In this document: positions 34,481 to 46,597 of the stretch, in pieces | How the letters are laid out: each line of letters opens with the position of its first letter | Numbering within the stretch: position 1 is the stretch's first letter | Assembly (NCBI GenBank): GCA_022559845.1 | Contig: CM040125.1 | Location: forward strand, 287,790,200 to 287,854,199 | DNA: 64,000 nt | Source: Amorphophallus konjac | Lineage: Eukaryota; Streptophyta; Magnoliopsida; Alismatales; Araceae | Direction: 5' to 3' | Program-made: the position numbers and the translations under genes | Notes under the pieces: generated by a model | What the model was told of the DNA's origin: nothing | Database searches by the model: none | The model's input: the letters and a program-made list of their open reading frames with translations, nothing else

Positions 34481-35870
34481 GACATTTACAATCAACAGAT
34501 TGATGTCGCCATTTACTATAAGAAGAAAAAATCAGAACGAGTGGAACAATAAATAAACAAAGTTAACCTTACCAAGGACAATGGCAAGACAAAATGGGTT
34601 ATGTGAAGTTCTGAAGTTCTCAAAGTTTCCTCTATATGTCCACATCATCAATTTGCATAACTCGACTTAAATTGATGGACGTCCCTGACCCGGACGCTAT
34701 TCACTGACCAGCGGCCGTATAACAGACGCTTATTCCAAACGAAAAATCTAAACAGAAAAAAGGCAGTGAAGTTAAACTCTAGCTACTTAGCTAACCTAGA
34801 CTGGTTAAATCTCAATTTAACCAATAAATCATCTAGTCAACCTGGTTAAACCAAAGCCTACAAGGCACCAATCTCACCTAGTTTTTTTTTATGCTTCAAA
34901 TGTTGCTGGTTTTACTCCTAGTTCGTCCCTACATAACGATACGCCTTGGATTCTATTCTATAATTCACCTTATATACATCCTACCTGGTCAACCCTTGAA
35001 ATTTCATATTGGCTATAAACGAGAGTGGATGTCGATAAACATGACCAATGCTGTGCATATAGGGCCCGGTCTGGTCCTGGGAGGAGCACCCGAAGGTACT
35101 TGTGCCCATGGGAGTTTATTGACCACGGTGTTTGGCATTGCACCGGAGTACTTGCTTGCTAGACTTTAGGCATTCCACTCATTCTCGTGATATTACTTGA
35201 TTGATTGACTTGAGATCCGCAGAAGGGTAAACGTGTTTACTTTAATGAATTGATAAATAGTCATTTCCAGTTATACATGCTTGAAATTACTTTGCTTACT
35301 ATTGCTTGATTGACATGTTGTTATTCCAGTTATTACTCCTCAATTATCACTTGCTTGATATCATTTGCTATCACTTGCTACTGCTACTTGAGAATGCGAA
35401 ATATATATGCTCTCACTTTGTACTCCTGTCGATCTTACGATTCCTTGATATCTATCTGTCTGCATGCATAGATTACCCACATTAAATGAACTTGTAATTC
35501 ACTTAAAGCATGTTAAATCTTGAGATGTAATTCCTACTGAGCTTTATGCTCATTCAGTGTTAATTAATATTTTTCAGGTTGTCTCGAGGATAGCTAGCAA
35601 GCATGGGCAAGAGTGTTGGAGTGTACCAAGATGTCATAGTAGACTATGTTTCTCAGTATAGAATTGAGAGTTATCTTATTATAAGAGTATTCTTGTAATT
35701 TGCTTGAGAGTTAGTGTTGTCCTTGAAAATTTGGAAGAGTTGTAAAAATTGAAATTTTATAGTGGAGATTTTTATATCAAGTGATGTAATTAGAATTTCT
35801 AGTCTTGATTGAGTGAGGGGTTTTCTCCACTGTCGTGCTTCGATATTCCGCGTCGGGGTGTGACAAGGGG

Positions 35871-37104
35871 TGAGCTTGTTTGGAGTGATGGTGGGAGGAG
35901 GGTTGTAAGGCCGTAATGGGGCATTCCCACTTGGGCTAGAGGCTTTCATGGGGGTGGCCGGAATGGGTCGTGGTCTCATGTTTTTAGGATCGGCCGGTCG
36001 GGGAGTAGCAAACCGAGGGATCCAAGAGAATCTTTCCACATCCCTAGCTATTTGGTAGACTAGCTCAAGGTTGTCAACGTCCCTCATGAAAAGCTCTCTC
36101 TTCATGTGGCTTTGGAGCCCATTTCTAAAGCGGGACAAGGTAATGGTCGGGTCCTCATGAACTCCACACTTTAAAAGATAGGAGTCAAACTTTTCAATGT
36201 ATTCAACCACGGTCTTCCCTTATTGGGTGAGACTTTGCCACTCATTTAAGAGCATTTGGTGGTAGGATTGGGGTAGGTATTTATTTCTAAGTTGGTTCTT
36301 CATACCCTCCCAAGTGTCAATAGGCTCTTCCCGTCTAATCCTTCTTAATCCCTCTTGGTTTAGCCAATAAGTTTTGGCTAATTTGATGAGATGCATTTTG
36401 GCCAATCTTACTCTTCTTTGGTCGGACATAGGGTACCATTCAAAGTATTGATCCATAGTGGTCTCCCATTCTAAGTAGACACTTGGTTCATGAGAACCAT
36501 CAAAGTTTGGGGCCTCTACTTTGATCATCCTTAAGAGCGGGTCATCCGGGTCGTCCCGTGGACGCCTTTCATGATTTTGATGGTGGCGAGGTCTCTCATA
36601 GTCATGGTATGGGTCAATATTCATGTCCTCCCTATTAATTTCAGCATGTTGAGGGTGGGCTCTTGGTCCATTATTCCTTGGGTGGAACTCATTCCTATGA
36701 AATTCAACATGTGGAGGGTGGATTCTTGGTTCATTATTCCTTGGGTGGAACTCATTCCTATGAAATTCAACATGTGGAGGGTGGATTCTTGGTTCATTAT
36801 TCCTTGGGTGGAACTCATCCCTATAAGGGTCATCATGTGGAGGGTGGACTCTTGGGTCATTGTTCCTTGGGTGGAACTCATGTTCTTCTAGCCGAGCGAG
36901 CCGAGTGGAAAGGGACTCAAGTTGGGCAAGAATGTTTGTAAGGGCGGCATCTACCCGGTTCATTTGGCCTTGGGGTTCCTCCCTAAGGGCATCTTGGTTG
37001 AGTTGAGGATTGGGATTCATGGGGGGAACCGAAGATGATGGGTCGGGTCGGTAAATGGCGCCACTACGGGTGCACATGCAAGGGAATGAAATGAAGATGG
37101 ACAC
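35871..37104 (-). pseudogene. gag: Element B gag (capsid part), cut off from pol by LTR H
   Basis: Starts at 37104, 53 bases after the primer site. After a short leader come a coiled-coil-like stretch (VDAALTNILAQLESLSTRLARLEE), a four-fold tandem repeat of about 20 residues built on EFHPRNN(D/E/G)PR(V/I/A)HPPH, and a gag domain (SHEPSVYLEWETTMDQYFEW, then YWLNQEGLRR and LRNKYLPQSY). A stop at 36220 interrupts VxEYIEKFDSYLLKCGV, after which the frame goes on. At 35871 it is broken by LTR H; the zinc knuckle and pol continue in the same frame at 15587. Residues after that point in the 180-residue open frame are LTR-derived. Confidence 0.9.
36640..36895 (-). repeat. Tandem 60-63 base repeat inside gag of B
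   Basis: Four in-frame copies of a unit encoding EFHPRNNxPRxHPPHxEFHRN. The middle two are almost identical in DNA; the first and last are diverged. All copies keep the frame. Confidence 0.9.
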
Positions 37105-37156
37105 ACAATGTAAAAGGCCCTAGGACTTAGACTTGATAGAGACAAGTCAAAGACTT

Positions 37157-37168
37157 GCTCTGATACCA
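37157..37168 (-). promoter_or_regulatory. Primer-binding site of element B
   Basis: Sense TGGTATCAGAGC two bases after the 5' LTR. Initiator methionine tRNA type. Confidence 0.93.
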
Positions 37169-37170
37169 AT

Positions 37171-39583
37171 TGATGTGACACAACCTAGGACTTACCAAGC
37201 AAGCACAAATGGCATTCAAACGGACCGATAATGGCGACCGCTCACCCGATGCTCACCTAAGACCCGGGGTAACTTGGCAATGCCAAGGGGAGAATGTGAG
37301 GGCTGGGCCCTTGCTGGTAGAGGGCCAGCAAGGCTAAGGTTAACTCCCAAGGGTAATGGCAGCCCAATTCAAGGGAGCCGACGTCGTGCCGAGGGCACGG
37401 GTTACACTCTATTTCCCACGGTGATCTCTTATAGCAAGGGAGCTTAAGGATCGAGCTCTCACTCACGGCCAGCGGAGTTATGAACTAATATTGACTGAAC
37501 AAACACTAAATAGAGAAAATTTTGGAGCACTTACTCGACCGGTTTGAAGAAACCGGTCCCGCTCGGAGACGAGGGCGAGCGGGGAGGCGTGGGATCCCCA
37601 CACGCCGCGCCGGGGTAGCTTGACCTGTTTATGATGTTACAACACTACACCCAATGCAAGGGGGGGATCTTGGGGAAGGGAAGGCAAGGATTACACTCAA
37701 ACACTACCTCCCATAGGGAGGGGCTGTAAGCCGGCCAGGCGGGGAGGGGGAAAGTGGAAATGAAGGCCGAGTGGTGGCCGATGCCGATTCTGCCTGCTTT
37801 CTGCGATTGGAGGCAGTCAGTCGGAGTTGTGGACGCAGAAACCATTCCTGAATTTTGCTGATGGTGGGACCAGTGGGGAATTCTTTGTAAGTGATCCAGG
37901 AGGTCATCCAAATTTTACCGGAATTTTGGAAAGTCACTGTTGGACGGGGTAGAGACTCGAACAGGAAGGCAGGTCTTCAGTTCTGTCTGCTTCAGGTTCA
38001 CAACAGCAAGAAGAAGAGGTTGTCACAAGCACTCCCGAGCTCAGAATCAGGCGCCGCTAAAGTCATCAGAACCGTCTATGAGTCCTCTTCGAAACGGGTC
38101 TGACGGAGAGGCCAAATGTTGTCAGAGCAGAGCGGTAGACTCTGAACACTGAGGGGGGTCGGTGCAGACTGAGTGGAAGCAGAACCGCGCACCCGGGGAA
38201 GAAAATTGATAACTTTCAGATCCGGATGCCAAACTGGGTTCTGCTTCTTGGGGATGATAGAGGACTTGTAGTAGAAGATTTTTGTAGAAAAACTCTCATT
38301 CAGATTCCCACTAGGATAGCCACAGTCGAGCTTCCACTCAGGCTCTGGCTTCCTGCCAGAGAAGCTTTGCGTAGTCGAGGAAGAAATGCTCTCCTGGGCA
38401 GCACGGTGCTCGGACGACGTCGAAACCACCGCCGTTCCGAAGTCGACTGGGGGACGCTTCCAACGGTGCCTCTTGAGCCTGGAAGAATGTCTGGAGGAAG
38501 CCGTGGTCGCCTCTGCAAGCAGCTATTCTTCTGCAGGTCTTCAACTATGGACAAGTTCGTCGATGTAGCTCCCAAATGGCAACCAAATGCTAAGAGGAAG
38601 TGGTTGAATGCTGAAGGGGATATGAGGAGTGGTGGGAGGGGAGTTTGGGGGAGGTATTAGGGGTGGCTAGGGGTGGTAGAGATACTGGAGAAGGGGGGGA
38701 GAACGCAGGGAATTGCAGGGTTCAGCCAAGGAGGAAAGGGGCTGGAGGGTGGTAGTTGTCTAGGTAGAATGGAATGTGGGGGGGGGGGGGAGGAGGGGAG
38801 GGGCGACCAGTCCTAAGAGGGGAAGCTTGGGGGCGCCCTAAGGCTGTGATTTGGAGGGAGTTTCAAATTCAAAGGGGCTAGGGAGGTGAAGGGTTGCATG
38901 GGGGAGAGGGAAAAGTCTTTGGGAAAGGGATGGGGTGGTTGGTGGTTGGAGGGTGGAGTGGGGATTGGGGGTTTCTTCTTTGGGACTAGGGTGGAGTAAA
39001 GAGGAGGGTGTGGGGAAGGGGAGAGTCCTTAATGGGGGTAGGTGGGAGATAGAAGTGGTTGGGAGGGGAGGAGAGTGAGTAGGGGGCGAACCCCTTAGAG
39101 AGGGAGAGAGAAAGAGAGAGAGAGAGAGAGAAGGGTGGGTGGGGGATTCTCTCCCCTAGGGTTTCTCACCCAATATTGGATTCACTCCACTAGAACTAAA
39201 TAATTTGAACTCTCAAATGGAAATTTGGCATTCATTCATTAATTCTAAATGGGGGAAATGCGGTCCTATATATAGGCAACCCACATTTTACAAAAAAGCC
39301 CCTGATACATGCTACAATGACAAATAACCAAGAGGAGGGGGGGCGCCCCTGGGCCAAGCCCAAAGAAATGGGCCCAATAGCAAACCTAATGACACTTAAA
39401 CTTTGGGAAATAAGCAAAGGACCTAGGGACATGACTCAAATAAAAGGGAAAATACATCAAATGACTCAGACAAAAAGCACAAAATGGATAATTGGGCCTA
39501 CAAAGAGTGAAGCCCGAGCTCAAATGACACCGGGGTGTGGAGAAGACCCGAGCCAAAGGGAGTCGTGGGTGATGCCTCCATCA
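37171..39583 (-). repeat. 5' LTR of element B (2413 bases)
   Basis: Starts TGATGTGACACAACC and ends GATGCCTCCATCA on plus. A CTATATATAG promoter box lies at 39266-39275. It resembles the noaCRM LTRs, with extra divergence in the middle (38560-38880, G-rich, with a G run near 38778-38789). The flank AAGGG at 39584-39588 should be its target duplication; the other copy is outside the window. Confidence 0.9.
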
Positions 39584-40347
39584 AAGGGTGCCAACCCTGT
39601 CTGGGTGATAGGCATAGCTCGGATGAAGGTAGAACGGAGTGGGCGCTGAGCGCTTGCCTCTATCTCGGTGAGGGGATAACTCGAGCCTGGGTCTTCCTCC
39701 GTTCTGACCGACGTTCGGGCCTTCCGAGCCTAAGGGCCGCCGAGGAAGGGTTTGATCCCTAGTAATCTTATTGGGCTTTTTATCCTAAGTGGGCCCTGCG
39801 AGGCTATCACTTGGATGAGCTGGGCCTTGTTTGGTCCTGACGGATCTAGTTCGGCCGCTCTTAGATGGGCTACAAAAATCCCCCTCTCCACTTGTCCCCC
39901 TCCTACTCCCGAGCTTTAGTAAGCTCGGGAGAGTAGCTGTTTAGGGTTTTGGACCAGCGTGGCTTAGGTGGGTGGAGATCTAGCGGTGTTAGTAAGCCAC
40001 GTGTCGTGGTCACCTGGACCCGTAATAATGATGATCCCGATAGATTTGAACTGAAGGGGCCCCCTTTTCTCGGAGGTCGGAACGACGTGCCGCCTTCCTC
40101 ATGGGAATATAGGCGTTGCGCGCTTATCGTTGCTCAAGACTCCCTCCATTTTTTGGGTTTGGCTCTCCTCCGCGCTTGCTTTTGGGGATCTTTGATGCAT
40201 CGTGAGGACACGGCGGAAGAGCAGAGGCTCGCAGCGGCGTTCGCGGAGTAGGCGGAGATAACTACAGAGGCGGTCCGACAGCTTCCCCTTCCTCCAGAGT
40301 CTTTGGGGTCCCGAGAGCGTCTTTCTTCAAGTTCCTCTCCAGATTCC
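39584..40347 (+). promoter_or_regulatory. Upstream region of the Tat aORF in element G
   Basis: About 760 bases with no ORF of note, between the end of B and the aORF start codon. It holds two perfect stems: CTCCCGAGCTT 39906-39916 with AAGCTCGGGAG 39921-39931, and CGTGGCTTA 39959-39967 with TAAGCCACG 39994-40002. A pyrimidine-rich tract (39885-39910) precedes the first. It probably includes the antisense promoter and 5' leader of the aORF and perhaps the edge of the 3' LTR of G. No clear TATA box. Confidence 0.45.
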
Positions 40348-40993
40348 ATGGCAGACCAGCGTCCGGATGTCGAGGAGTGGGAGGGCGAGCCTGCGGTGAT
40401 TGCGGTGGCTCCAAACTACAGCGAACTGGGGGACGTAGAGGTGAAACGGCTGGATAACCAGTTTTATCTACCCCACAAGTTTTTCTTCACCGCGGCTGCC
40501 CCGCACGAGTCGAGCTTGGACTTCCGTACGGGCCACATCTACACCTTCCTACTGTCGTGGAAGGGTGGGTTCTGCCTTCCCTTCGAGCCCTTTGTTCTCA
40601 AACTTCTCAATTTCTTTCGGTTGGTGCCCGTACAGTTGGTAGCCAACTCTTATCTTCTTCTTTCCGCCTTTCGCATCCTCTACCGTCAATGCTGATTTCC
40701 TCCTTCCTTGGACCTCTTCCACTATTTTTTTGAGTTGAAGGCGCATCCCTCGGCCGGGAAGGGCTTCTATTTCATCCAGGAGAGGCGGAATAGGAGCTGT
40801 ATCTCCTTGGCCGCGAAGGATTCTTCGCACAAGGAGTGGAAAACCCAGTTCTTCTGGATGGGGATCCTCTCGGTGTAGGAGACTTGGAGATGTCCCGTAA
40901 TCCCCAATTTTCATCCGAACATTCCTCCGAGGCAGGATGAGTTTTCTCCGGACGTGGAGGAGTACGCGATCATTTTGCTGAAGCGTCGCCAGT
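40348..40993 (+). pseudogene. Tat aORF, 5' part (Transposase_28-like domain)
   Basis: Start ATG 40348. The translation resembles the plant 'putative gypsy type transposon' domain: LDFRTGHIYTFLLSWKGGFC, LPFEPFVLKLLNFFRLVPVQ and, after a stop, FHYFFELKAHPSAGKGFYF and AAKDSSHKEWKTQFFWMGIL. In-frame stops are TGA 40693 and TAG 40876. The frame reaches 40993, where LTR F entered; removal of F and one CCAGT copy restores the frame at 56134. The ORF runs against the pol genes of its own element, as antisense ORFs of Tat elements do. Its role is unknown; I know no demonstrated activity for this family. Confidence 0.75.
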
Positions 40994-41399
40994 TGTGGAC
41001 GCCAAAAAAATGATGATGATGATCATTGCAACATTTGCGTCTATGCATTCGAGCGCGAGTCGAAGATGAAAATGCCGAATAAACCTCATACCTACTCGAT
41101 CAAGACGAGGACCCGCTTGGTGGTCCGCTTGCCGATGAGAGAGCCCCCCGAGCGGAAGATACGGCCACAACTCTACAGCCGGCCGTGCCAGAGCTGATCA
41201 AAGAAGTGTCGGGAACTCTGACACAGTCTCGGCATGCACCAGAAGGCACGCAAAATCTTGGACCGAAGCCCAAAGACTGTGAATGAAACATCATGGATCC
41301 CATGCATCGCAACTAAAACATTCCGGGAGTGCCAACATTCATGTAAATGGCCGTGACTTCGAAATGAATCCGTTCGGTGCTTAAAGCGGTGCGGAAGAG

Positions 41400-41725
41400 C
41401 CTTAAATTGGCGCAACCTTCACCTAAACCGGCACTGGCTAAACCGGCACGGGTGAAGTCGGCGTGCCCCCTTGCATGCCATTAAAATGGCACGCTCCTCT
41501 CCCTTTTCTAATACGGCGCGCCCTTAGTGTATTGCACTAAGACGGCGCACTCACTATTGAAGAGCCCACCTCTTTGAAGGTTAATACGGCGCCACCTTAT
41601 GCACAAGTGACCCGGTCACTCATTTGAAGGAAGTGCCCCCCCTTTATACCTTAATACGACGCCACCTTTGATGTGTTAATACGGCGTGCACAACACCACG
41701 CCGGTTTAACCCAATGCTATCCCAT
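41400..41725 (+). repeat. CGGCGC motif array, upstream side of the TATA box, LTR F
   Basis: About ten degenerate copies of (T)TAATACGGCG(C/T)(G/C)CC at irregular 20-45 base spacing. Variants such as ACGACGCC and CCGGCACG look like CpG decay. Confidence 0.8.
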
Positions 41726-42192
41726 CAAAACTCTGATGCTCTGTTTTGTTTAAATGTGGTGTGCAGAGAGCATTCAATGTTCTGAAGCCGTGCCTCCGTC
41801 TCCACTCGACAGCGCATTAACATCATTGGAGAAGGCATGTCTTCGGACGAAGATCTCCTGGAAAACCCACAACCGTGCCATCCTCGGATGAACGACAGTG
41901 TACGGCACGAATCGCCGGATGCCAGCATAGAAGCCAACCCTGTTCGTCTGGCAGACGAACGCAGTGGCGGGAGTTTCTTCCGTTCAGGAACGAAAAGGGC
42001 AACCAATTCTATATATACTCTACATGTTCGACAGAGCAAGAAGAAGAGAGGCTGGCTTTGCCCCGGCTATCCATTTTGGAGGAAAAGGCTCTCGGTTGTG
42101 TGCAGTGAAGAGAAGAAGAAGAGAGAGAGAGTTTGGCCCTCCGGCACCGGCAAGGTGAAAAGAAAGAAAGAAAGAGTGTGTGAGAGAGGGAA

Positions 42193-45100
42193 TGTAGAGC
42201 CCCAAAATTTATAAAAGTAATTTCTAGTTATTTAAATAATATTCTGGCATTAATTGGGCTAAATAATCAATATAAGGCCAAAATTGTGTTAATCAATTAA
42301 CCCAACCCACTTAATTGAAGTCCAAAAGGGTTTAGGACCTAGACCATTAGGTTTGGCCCATATTCTAGAAGGTATTTAAGCCTATCCATGAATATTAAGG
42401 ATAAATACTAATAATATAAGATAATGATTTAGATAATTAACAAAAGAGTTTTTATGAATTGAAACTCTAAGCTACGATGACTGTAATGGTCTATCGTAAG
42501 ACCGCCACAGCCATGTAACACATGGGCACTCGACCGTTACATTCCTGTTAGTTCCGTAACTGAAGGGACTCATGAAAAGATTGGAACTTGATGTTCCTAT
42601 CCACTATGGATCGACTTGGGAAGGATTGTAAAATCTCTAAGGACTCTTAGAGATTAGGATTTGATGAAATAAGGACTCTAAACTCGATCTAATCCTCAAA
42701 CCCTAGCCCAAACTCTATAAATAGGGCATAGTTCTGAACTGTGCGACCCTTACTTTTTGGACGTAAAGAAGCAAGGTAAGGAGTCATTATCTCATGTAAG
42801 TTCTTTAGAATAATTTGATTACAATACTTTAGACTAACTCCCCTCCGAATTTCACATCTTTAGGACAAGAGGGCATGGAGTTAGAGCCTAAAGAAGTTGC
42901 TGAAAAAGTCACAAGAGAAGGAAGGGATCTAGGGCAAGGTTCTCAACCAAATTCAGAAACTACAATCTAAGTAAGAGGTAGGTTATCTCATGAACGGAAA
43001 AAATAGTATGATAGGACTAAAAGCCCTCTGATTTGATTGAATTCCATGCATTATAGAGCATTGATTTCATGTTTTATTTGTTCTATGCACATCATGCACC
43101 TCTTAGCCAAATTAAGAAATTAAAACATGACTATTCATCTATTCATGATTACCTATGCATGTAGATGGCCTTACTTCGTTAACATGACTAGAAGCTCATC
43201 ATGTTTTGATAAAAGACATGATGTGCGTTGATCTCTTAGTTTCTATGATTATTTTCTGTTAACAGATACTGTAACGCACTAGCATAGGACCTGTCACTTT
43301 CAAGTAACGGCCTACGACAGACCGTTACACACTTTGTGGCATTTGAATTGCACGGTTGGTTCTAACGCTCTTAGACAGACGCGTTACAATCATGTAACGG
43401 CTGGGTCCTGACCGTCACTTTCACTGTGACGCCTCATCTCCTGACCGTTATATCCTATGTTCTGTCAACCCTATGACTGAATACAACATGCCAATCTTAT
43501 TATGGTTAAAACCTAGTTACCTAAGTTTTAAACCTAATCATGTGATTTTAAGGATATTTGATTATTCATGATAGGTATTGCATGTTTTGTCATCACTTCT
43601 ACTTAAGTTATGTTAAACCAAATTCTATAGTTTTGTACTATAAAGCATGAATTTTTAACATTGTATTGACGGAGTTTTTATCATGATTTTCACATTGATT
43701 ATACATATCTCTCCCTGTCAATAGAGTCAATTCTATACGTACATGGCACATATTCCGGTATGTTGTCATTAGTTCACACTTTGCACTATAGGAACACAAT
43801 CTTGGACATGAGGACCTCTCTATTGGATAATCCTTCCAATGGACTAGAAAATCATTGTTTCAAGGCCTCCGTAATTCTCCGCAAGCCTGGGATTCCCACT
43901 AGGACGCCGAGTTGGTTGTACCAATGAAAGTCCATTAATTAGGACACTCTATCGTGGTTTTGATTCTTGAAATGTAACGGCCTAGAACTGGACCGTCAGG
44001 CTCACGTAACGGCCCAATGCCAGACCGTCACATTCCTCTGAGTCTATTTTTATCTTTCTGAACTCGGATCACTTTAACGGCCCATTACTGGCGCATTACA
44101 TAATGTAACGGCCTAGCAAATGACCGTTACATAGCTTGTTTATGTTAACCCAAGGTTTGACCAAGGGTTGATATTCCTATGATTCTAGACAAACCTTGAT
44201 GATCTAGAACTTGTCATATTGCTTAAATTGATCTAAAAGAAATGGAAGTTAAGGAAAATACCGTTATGCTGTCGATTTATTTCTATGAGCATGACATTGT
44301 TTAAAGTCTATTTCTTGACTCCTACATTCTTATGTTGAAGCATTCATTCATTGATTTTAGTTATCATGGAATTATTAGAAGTGCTATATTCTTGGCCATA
44401 CTTTACTGTTATACTGCGTGGAAGTAGCTTAATTTATAACTGAAGATGCGATCGAGCACTGATTGTGTTCAAGGGCTCTATGCTAGTCCCCTCGACTGAT
44501 TGCCGGAAATATACTATTTTATAAACCATGGGGTATGATGCTACTGGCGTCGCATTGCGCTGGGAGTACTATTTCTATAAATAAGTGAAGATCCACGACA
44601 CAATATGACATTCCTGCTTGATATTCCACAGAAATTCACGAAGCACATGCTCTTAAGCATAAGATGCTAAAGTGAGGAATATGTGGTTTGCTAGTACAAT
44701 CTCGTTACATTCTTGTTCATGGAAGGCCAATATCATGTTCTTGTTATATTCTTGCTAGCTCATTCTTGATCATTCTATCTTACATGGTTATCTTGTTTCT
44801 ATTAATTTGATCGCATGATTGATTCGCATTCGCATGATTTTACCTTATTTCTTTAGAGTAAAAATGATAACTACTTAAATAGTACCTTCATGTTGATGCG
44901 AAGATACCTACTGGGCAAGTGTGCTCATGACCTATTTTCCAATGTTTTTCAGGAGATGAAAATAGTTCGGATTCGGGCTATACTAGTAGTGGATCCAGAA
45001 GCGAGTGAAAGTGTTATAAAGATGAGAGTGAAGACTTAGGAAGTTAAAGTGTCTAGATTGAGTCAATGTAATTTTCCTATTTCTTGAGTCTAGTAAAATG

Positions 45101-45300
45101 GAAATCAAATTAGTGATTATATCTTGAATATTGATCATTTATGAAATAAAGTTGGAGTTTCAATATTATTGTGCAATTGCATTTATTTGTGTGATTATCT
45201 TACGCTCTGATTGATCCTTACTCGCAAGAGGCTTACCACGCCGGCTGTTCGCGCTCCCCGAGCGAGTCTTCCGCTGTGATTAAGGGCTCGCGGCGTGACA
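42193..45300 (+). repeat. 5' LTR of element D
   Basis: 3108 bases, TGTAGAGCCCC to GGCGTGACA. TATA box TATAAATA 42716-42723. Paired GTAACGG/CCGTTAC stem-loops lie upstream (42480-42545) and downstream (43262-44130). A TTTTTCAGG motif lies near 44945-44953. No gene. Confidence 0.95.
43262..44130. repeat. GTAACGG...CCGTTAC stem-loop array, LTR D (left copy)
   Basis: At least six paired units, e.g. GTAACGG 43304-43310 with CCGTTAC 43322-43328, then GTAACGGCT...GACCGTCAC, GTAACGGCC...GACCGTCA and GTAACGGCC...GACCGTTAC near 44105-44131. The same array is at 51068-51935 in the 3' LTR. Confidence 0.88.
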
Positions 45301-45307
45301 GTTAAGT

Positions 45308-45320
45308 TGGTATCAGAGAC
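45308..45320 (+). promoter_or_regulatory. Primer-binding site of element D
   Basis: TGGTATCAGAGAC seven bases after the LTR end; initiator methionine tRNA type with one unusual base near its end. Confidence 0.9.
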
Positions 45321-45469
45321 TAAGTCTCAGGACTTAAGGAAAAGAGTCATGTCATAGGATAAGTCCAAGGTTAAGGACCCCTACCTATGAACTAAGGAAG
45401 AAAATTCCATACCCATGTGAGGATTGGGTAGAACCCGGCATAAGATAACTAATTAGTTTAAGAATTATT

Positions 45470-46597
45470 TTGATTCATTCCAATTTCATGAGAAATAACA
45501 AGTTGTCATTTTCTCTCAGGTACCCTAATTTCCAAATAGCTCATCGTGTAGATTGGGACGGTATGCAACAAACTATTGCCGGCCTCACCCAGGCACTGCA
45601 AACTATAGCACATGGTGGTGCGGGGCCAAGGGCAGGAGACCTTCATCGCAATTTCCAGAGTCTAAATCCTCCGCGTTTCTATGGATCTTCCAATCCAGAC
45701 GAAGCAGAAAATTGGATCGACGAGATGAATAGGATATTTGATGTTATTCAATGCACTGATCAGGAGAAAGTCCATCTAGCTACGTTCCAATTAAACAAGG
45801 ATGCTCGCACTTGGTGGAAATCGGTTCCGGCACCTCCAGCCGAGGCGCCACATACATGGAATGTTTTTCTCACTTTTTTCCGTGCCAAATATTTCTCCGA
45901 GCATGTAAAGGAAAGGAAGGCTATGGAGTTTGCCTCCCTTTGTCAAGGGATGATGTCCGTGGCAGAATATGAGTTGCAGTTTTCAAGGCTAGCACCGTAT
46001 GCACCACATTTGATTAGTACATACTTATTAAAAGCAAACCGATTTATGGACGGGTTACGGCCCAGTTTCATTCAACAACTGGGGACACAGAATATCCGCA
46101 CTTATGCGGAGATGGTTCAAAGGGCATATTTATGCTAGAGGACCTTAGAGAAGGTCGAAAGGTTGAAAGGAAAGGGAGAAGAATCTAGCTGGCGCTCTGA
46201 TCGGTATTATAAGAAGGAGAAGTTCAGCATCGCGGAACCATACAAAAGTCGTGATAAAAAGAAAAGATCAAGGAACGGGAATGGTGGAAGTTCTCAAAAG
46301 AGTAGTAAAAAGGTGAAGGAAGAAAAGGAGCAAGTCGCCTCGGCGTGCACCTTTTGTGAGAAATTCGGCCACTCGGCTGAAGAATGCTGGAAGCGCCTAG
46401 GTGCTTGTTTGCGTTGTGGGAGTAGGGAGCATCGTGTGCCAGATTGCCCCCTTATGAAAGACCAACCAAATAATGGAGGATGTAGGAGGCAGGCTCGCCT
46501 CAATGCAGTTATAGATGAAGAAGAAGCGCCCAGGGATCAAAATGATGGGCTCATGGAAGGTACTCTTCAAATCTGTTCTCATCCTGCATTCATGTAA
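45470..46597 (+). pseudogene. gag: Element D gag with two zinc knuckles
   Basis: A capsid-type gag domain (FYGSSNPDEAENWIDEMNRI, then LNKDARTWWKSVPAPPAEAP and FSEHVKERKAMEFASLCQG) is followed by a Lys/Ser-rich stretch and two CX2CX4HX4C knuckles, CTFCEKFGHSAEEC and CLRCGSREHRVPDC. The likely start is an ATG near 45488 or 45563. A TAG at 46136 splits the frame after YAEMVQRAYLC; reading resumes in frame. A TAA at 46595 lies just before the protease motif. The knuckle pair is close to that of element C, which suggests C could use this family's particles. Confidence 0.92.

Larger units (their letters stand above)
15588..35865 (+). mobile_element. Tekay-like solo LTR H (about 4.07 kb once C is removed)
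   Basis: Begins TGTAGCACCCC and ends GGTGTGACA, flanked by AGGGG at 15583-15587 and 35866-35870. Element C and one ATTAG copy separate its two parts, 15588-16717 and 32927-35865. No primer site, polypurine tract or internal gene is seen, so it is a solo LTR formed by recombination between LTRs. It shares with the C LTR (opposite orientation) a block near 35050-35115, including a conserved GGGCCCG(G/A)TCTGGTCCT, and the U5 hairpin plus TTTTTCAGG. Confidence 0.88.
11016..39583 (-). mobile_element. CRM-like chromovirus B, interrupted by A and by H/C/noaCRM
   Basis: Sense is minus. The 5' LTR is 37171-39583, primer site 37157-37168, gag 35871-37104, the remainder of gag plus pol 11650-15587, and a partial 3' LTR 11016-11713. 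The gap 15588-35865 is LTR H with its nested passengers. Removing H and one AGGGG copy restores one reading frame through gag and pol. The left part of the 3' LTR lies beyond element A, outside the window. The CRM call rests on the form of the reverse transcriptase ([20 protein letters not shown]), integrase (MDFVLGLPKTQ) and chromodomain. Confidence 0.9.
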
